From the NCBI GenBank assembly GCA_031404455.1, contig JANNHP010000045.1:1-6358 (forward strand): a stretch of 6,358 nucleotides of DNA, read 5' to 3'. The translations under genes were made by a program, and so were the position numbers. Under the pieces are notes generated by a model. The model saw nothing but the letters and a program-made list of their open reading frames with translations. It was not told where the DNA came from and did no database searches. Below, piece after piece: positions 5,118 through 6,358 of this stretch (position 1 is the stretch's first letter; each line of letters opens with the position of its first letter). The DNA is from JANNHP01 sp031404455 (GTDB lineage: Bacteria > Planctomycetota > JAJSAM01 > JAJVHW01).

Positions 5118-6187
5118 GCGACGACTCCCCTCCTCCGCCCCCGCCGCCTCCCCGTCCGCCGCGCAGGAAGCGCTACAAGGGCACGCACCCGCGCCGCTTC
5201 GAGGAGCGCTACAAGGAGCTCGATCCCGCGCGGTTCCCCGAGGAGCAGGCGAAGGTCGTCGCGCGCGGCGACACGCCCGCGGGGACGCACCTGCCGGTCA
5301 TGCTCGACGAGGTCCTCATCGCGCTGCGCCCGGTGGCGGGCGAGATCGTCCTGGACTGCACGCTCGGCCGCGGCGGACACGCGCGCGCCCTCGCCGCGAA
5401 GGTCGGCACGACGGGCCGCCTGATCGGTCTCGACCGCGATGCCGAGGAACTGGCGCGCACGCGCGAGAGCCTCGCGAAGGAGGGCGTCGCCGCGTCCACG
5501 CATCACCTGAACTTCGCGGGCGCCGCGAAAGCCGTCGCCGCCGAGGGACTCGAAGGCGTCGACTGCCTCCTCGCCGATCTCGGGGTCTCGTCGATGCAGA
5601 TCGACCGGCCCGAGCGCGGGTTCTCGTTCAAGAGCGAGGGTCCGCTCGACATGCGCATGGACCGTTCGAAGGGGCGCCCCGCGTCGGAGTGGCTCGCCGC
5701 GGCCGACGAGGACGAGATCGCCGCGGCGCTCACCACCCACGGCGATGAGCCCGCCGCCGCGCGCATCGCGGCGGCCATCGTGTCGCGGCGCGCGTCCGGT
5801 CCGCCGCTCGAGACGACACGCGACCTCGCCGAGATCGTGCTCCGCGCGCAAGGCGTCGACTGGCGCACGTTCCGTCAGGAGCACGCGTTCCAGCGGCATC
5901 CGGCCGCGCGGACGTTCCAGGCGCTCAGGATCGTCGTCAACCGCGAGGACGAGGCGCTCTTGCAGCTTCTGCGCGACCTGCCGTGGATCCTGCGCCCGGG
6001 CGGCCGCGCTGCCGTCATCGCGTTCCACAGCGGCGAGGAGGACCGCGTCGCCGCGTCGTTCGAGGCGGGCCGCGCATCCGGGCTCTACGCGGCGATCTGC
6101 GAGACGCCGCTCCAGCCGTCGCCGCAGGAGAAGCGTCTCAACCCGCGCTCGCGGTCCGCGCGCCTGCGCTGGGCGGTCCGGGCGTAG
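5114..6187 (+). CDS. rsmH: RsmH, 16S rRNA (cytosine(1402)-N4)-methyltransferase
   Basis: RsmH (MraW) methylates N4 of cytosine 1402 in the decoding centre of 16S rRNA, using S-adenosylmethionine. Diagnostic blocks, numbered from the CTG start, are DCTLGRGGHARA (81-92), LIGLDRDAEEL (103-113), LADLGVSSMQIDRPERGFSF (153-172), GPLDMRMD (176-183) and the C-terminal NPRSRSARLR. The first ATG (5300) would begin at MLDEV and lose the conserved GTHLPV just before it. The frame upstream is clearly coding: eight prolines, RPPRRKRYKGTHPRRFEERY, then a charged helix. No ATG, GTG or TTG lies in that stretch, so I start at CTG 5114, which overlaps the previous stop as CTGA. The result is 357 residues against about 310 usually; starting at 5300 gives 295. 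No mraZ or fts gene is adjacent. Confidence 0.88.
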   Translation: MSDDSPPPPPPPPRPPRRKRYKGTHPRRFEERYKELDPARFPEEQAKVVARGDTPAGTHLPVMLDEVLIALRPVAGEIVLDCTLGRGGHARALAAKVGTTGRLIGLDRDAEELARTRESLAKEGVAASTHHLNFAGAAKAVAAEGLEGVDCLLADLGVSSMQIDRPERGFSFKSEGPLDMRMDRSKGRPASEWLAAADEDEIAAALTTHGDEPAAARIAAAIVSRRASGPPLETTRDLAEIVLRAQGVDWRTFRQEHAFQRHPAARTFQALRIVVNREDEALLQLLRDLPWILRPGGRAAVIAFHSGEEDRVAASFEAGRASGLYAAICETPLQPSPQEKRLNPRSRSARLRWAVRA

Positions 6188-6229
6188 GCGCGGAACCGCG
6201 CGGACGCGGGAGCGCGCCGGACTCTCCGG
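6188..6229 (+). terminator. Possible hairpins after rsmH, without a U-tract
   Basis: Directly after the rsmH stop, GCGCGGAACCGCGC (6188-6201) is a perfect inverted repeat able to form a short stem. CCGGA-CTC-TCCGG (6217-6229) forms a second. Neither is followed by a run of T, so a classical intrinsic terminator is not supported. They may slow polymerase, protect the 3' end, or mean nothing in GC-rich DNA. Confidence 0.25.
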
Positions 6230-6251
6230 GCTTCGCAGCATCAACTCGGTA

Positions 6252-6301
6252 CTGACGTTCGCTTCGCCCGGTGGGCTATCCTGCGCCCGTCCTGCGGAGG
6301 G
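6252..6301 (+). promoter_or_regulatory. Possible promoter and ribosome-binding site of the right-edge gene
   Basis: CTGACG (6252-6257) and TATCCT (6277-6282) each match four of six sigma-70 consensus bases, but the 19-bp spacer is long. GGAGGG at 6296-6301 is a strong Shine-Dalgarno sequence ending four bases before the ATG at 6306. This gene therefore uses conventional initiation, unlike the genes with short leaders elsewhere in the window. Confidence 0.4.
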
Positions 6302-6305
6302 TCGG

Positions 6306-6358
6306 ATGGAGACGTCTCGAAGGGTGTGGTCGTGTCTCGCGGCGACGGTTCTCGCCGC
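6306..6358 (+). CDS. Start of a probable exported protein, cut by the window edge
   Basis: Only 17 full codons are visible. They read METSRRVWSCLAATVLA: two arginines followed by a hydrophobic stretch, as expected at the start of a signal peptide or membrane anchor. A strong GGAGGG lies just upstream of the ATG, and a weak -10-like TATCCT precedes that. The 118-bp gap after rsmH suggests a separate transcription unit. The product cannot be identified from this fragment. Confidence 0.6.
   Translation, partial: METSRRVWSCLAATVLA

Noticed and set aside
4793..6244. 483-codon open frame on the minus strand
   Set aside because: It lies opposite the winged-helix gene and rsmH, whose motifs are unmistakable. 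Its own translation is low-complexity and Arg-rich.

Overview
The window is 6.36 kb of GC-rich bacterial DNA with high coding density. It has three parts: an accessory-looking segment on the left (about 1-1740), a minus-strand operon in the middle (1744-4282), and a divergent plus-strand group on the right (4339-6187). The first bases of one more gene lie at the right edge. The lineage cannot be fixed from sequence alone. A Planctomycetota or similar high-GC environmental phylum is my best guess, from recalled family features: an RsmH with a basic N-terminal extension, an rsmH with no division genes beside it, a secreted HEAT-like protein with a Trp-rich tail, and a sugar-isomerase-type TIM barrel.

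Left segment: about 300 bp hold no gene I can defend. A type II toxin-antitoxin pair follows (AF2212-type antitoxin 314-544, RelE/ParE toxin 541-861, overlapping as TTGA), then a doubtful 62-residue ORF and a DUF2262 protein (1116-1739). This segment looks compositionally less strict than the rest and carries typical transferred cargo. It ends tail-to-tail, four bases from the neighbouring minus-strand gene.

Middle segment: three minus-strand genes separated by 27-28 bp read as one operon. In transcription order they are a secreted HEAT-like protein, a sugar-phosphate-isomerase-type TIM barrel that seems to lack its last metal-binding glutamate, and a TIGR02757/DUF2400 protein. The last shows endonuclease III-like signatures: a VPLDTHVAR motif and a C-terminal four-cysteine cluster.

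Right segment: a 56-bp divergent promoter region leads to a FabZ-type dehydratase, a 100-residue winged-helix protein and RsmH, the 16S rRNA C1402 N4-methyltransferase. The RsmH reading frame clearly extends upstream of its first ATG, and the only plausible start is a CTG overlapping the previous stop as CTGA. Several genes have a TANNNT -10 box 7-9 bases before the start codon and no Shine-Dalgarno sequence, which suggests leaderless or near-leaderless mRNAs. No wholly new multi-gene system is evident. The most unusual points are the RsmH start and extension, the leaderless-type promoters, the altered TIM barrel and the glycosylase-like DUF2400 protein.
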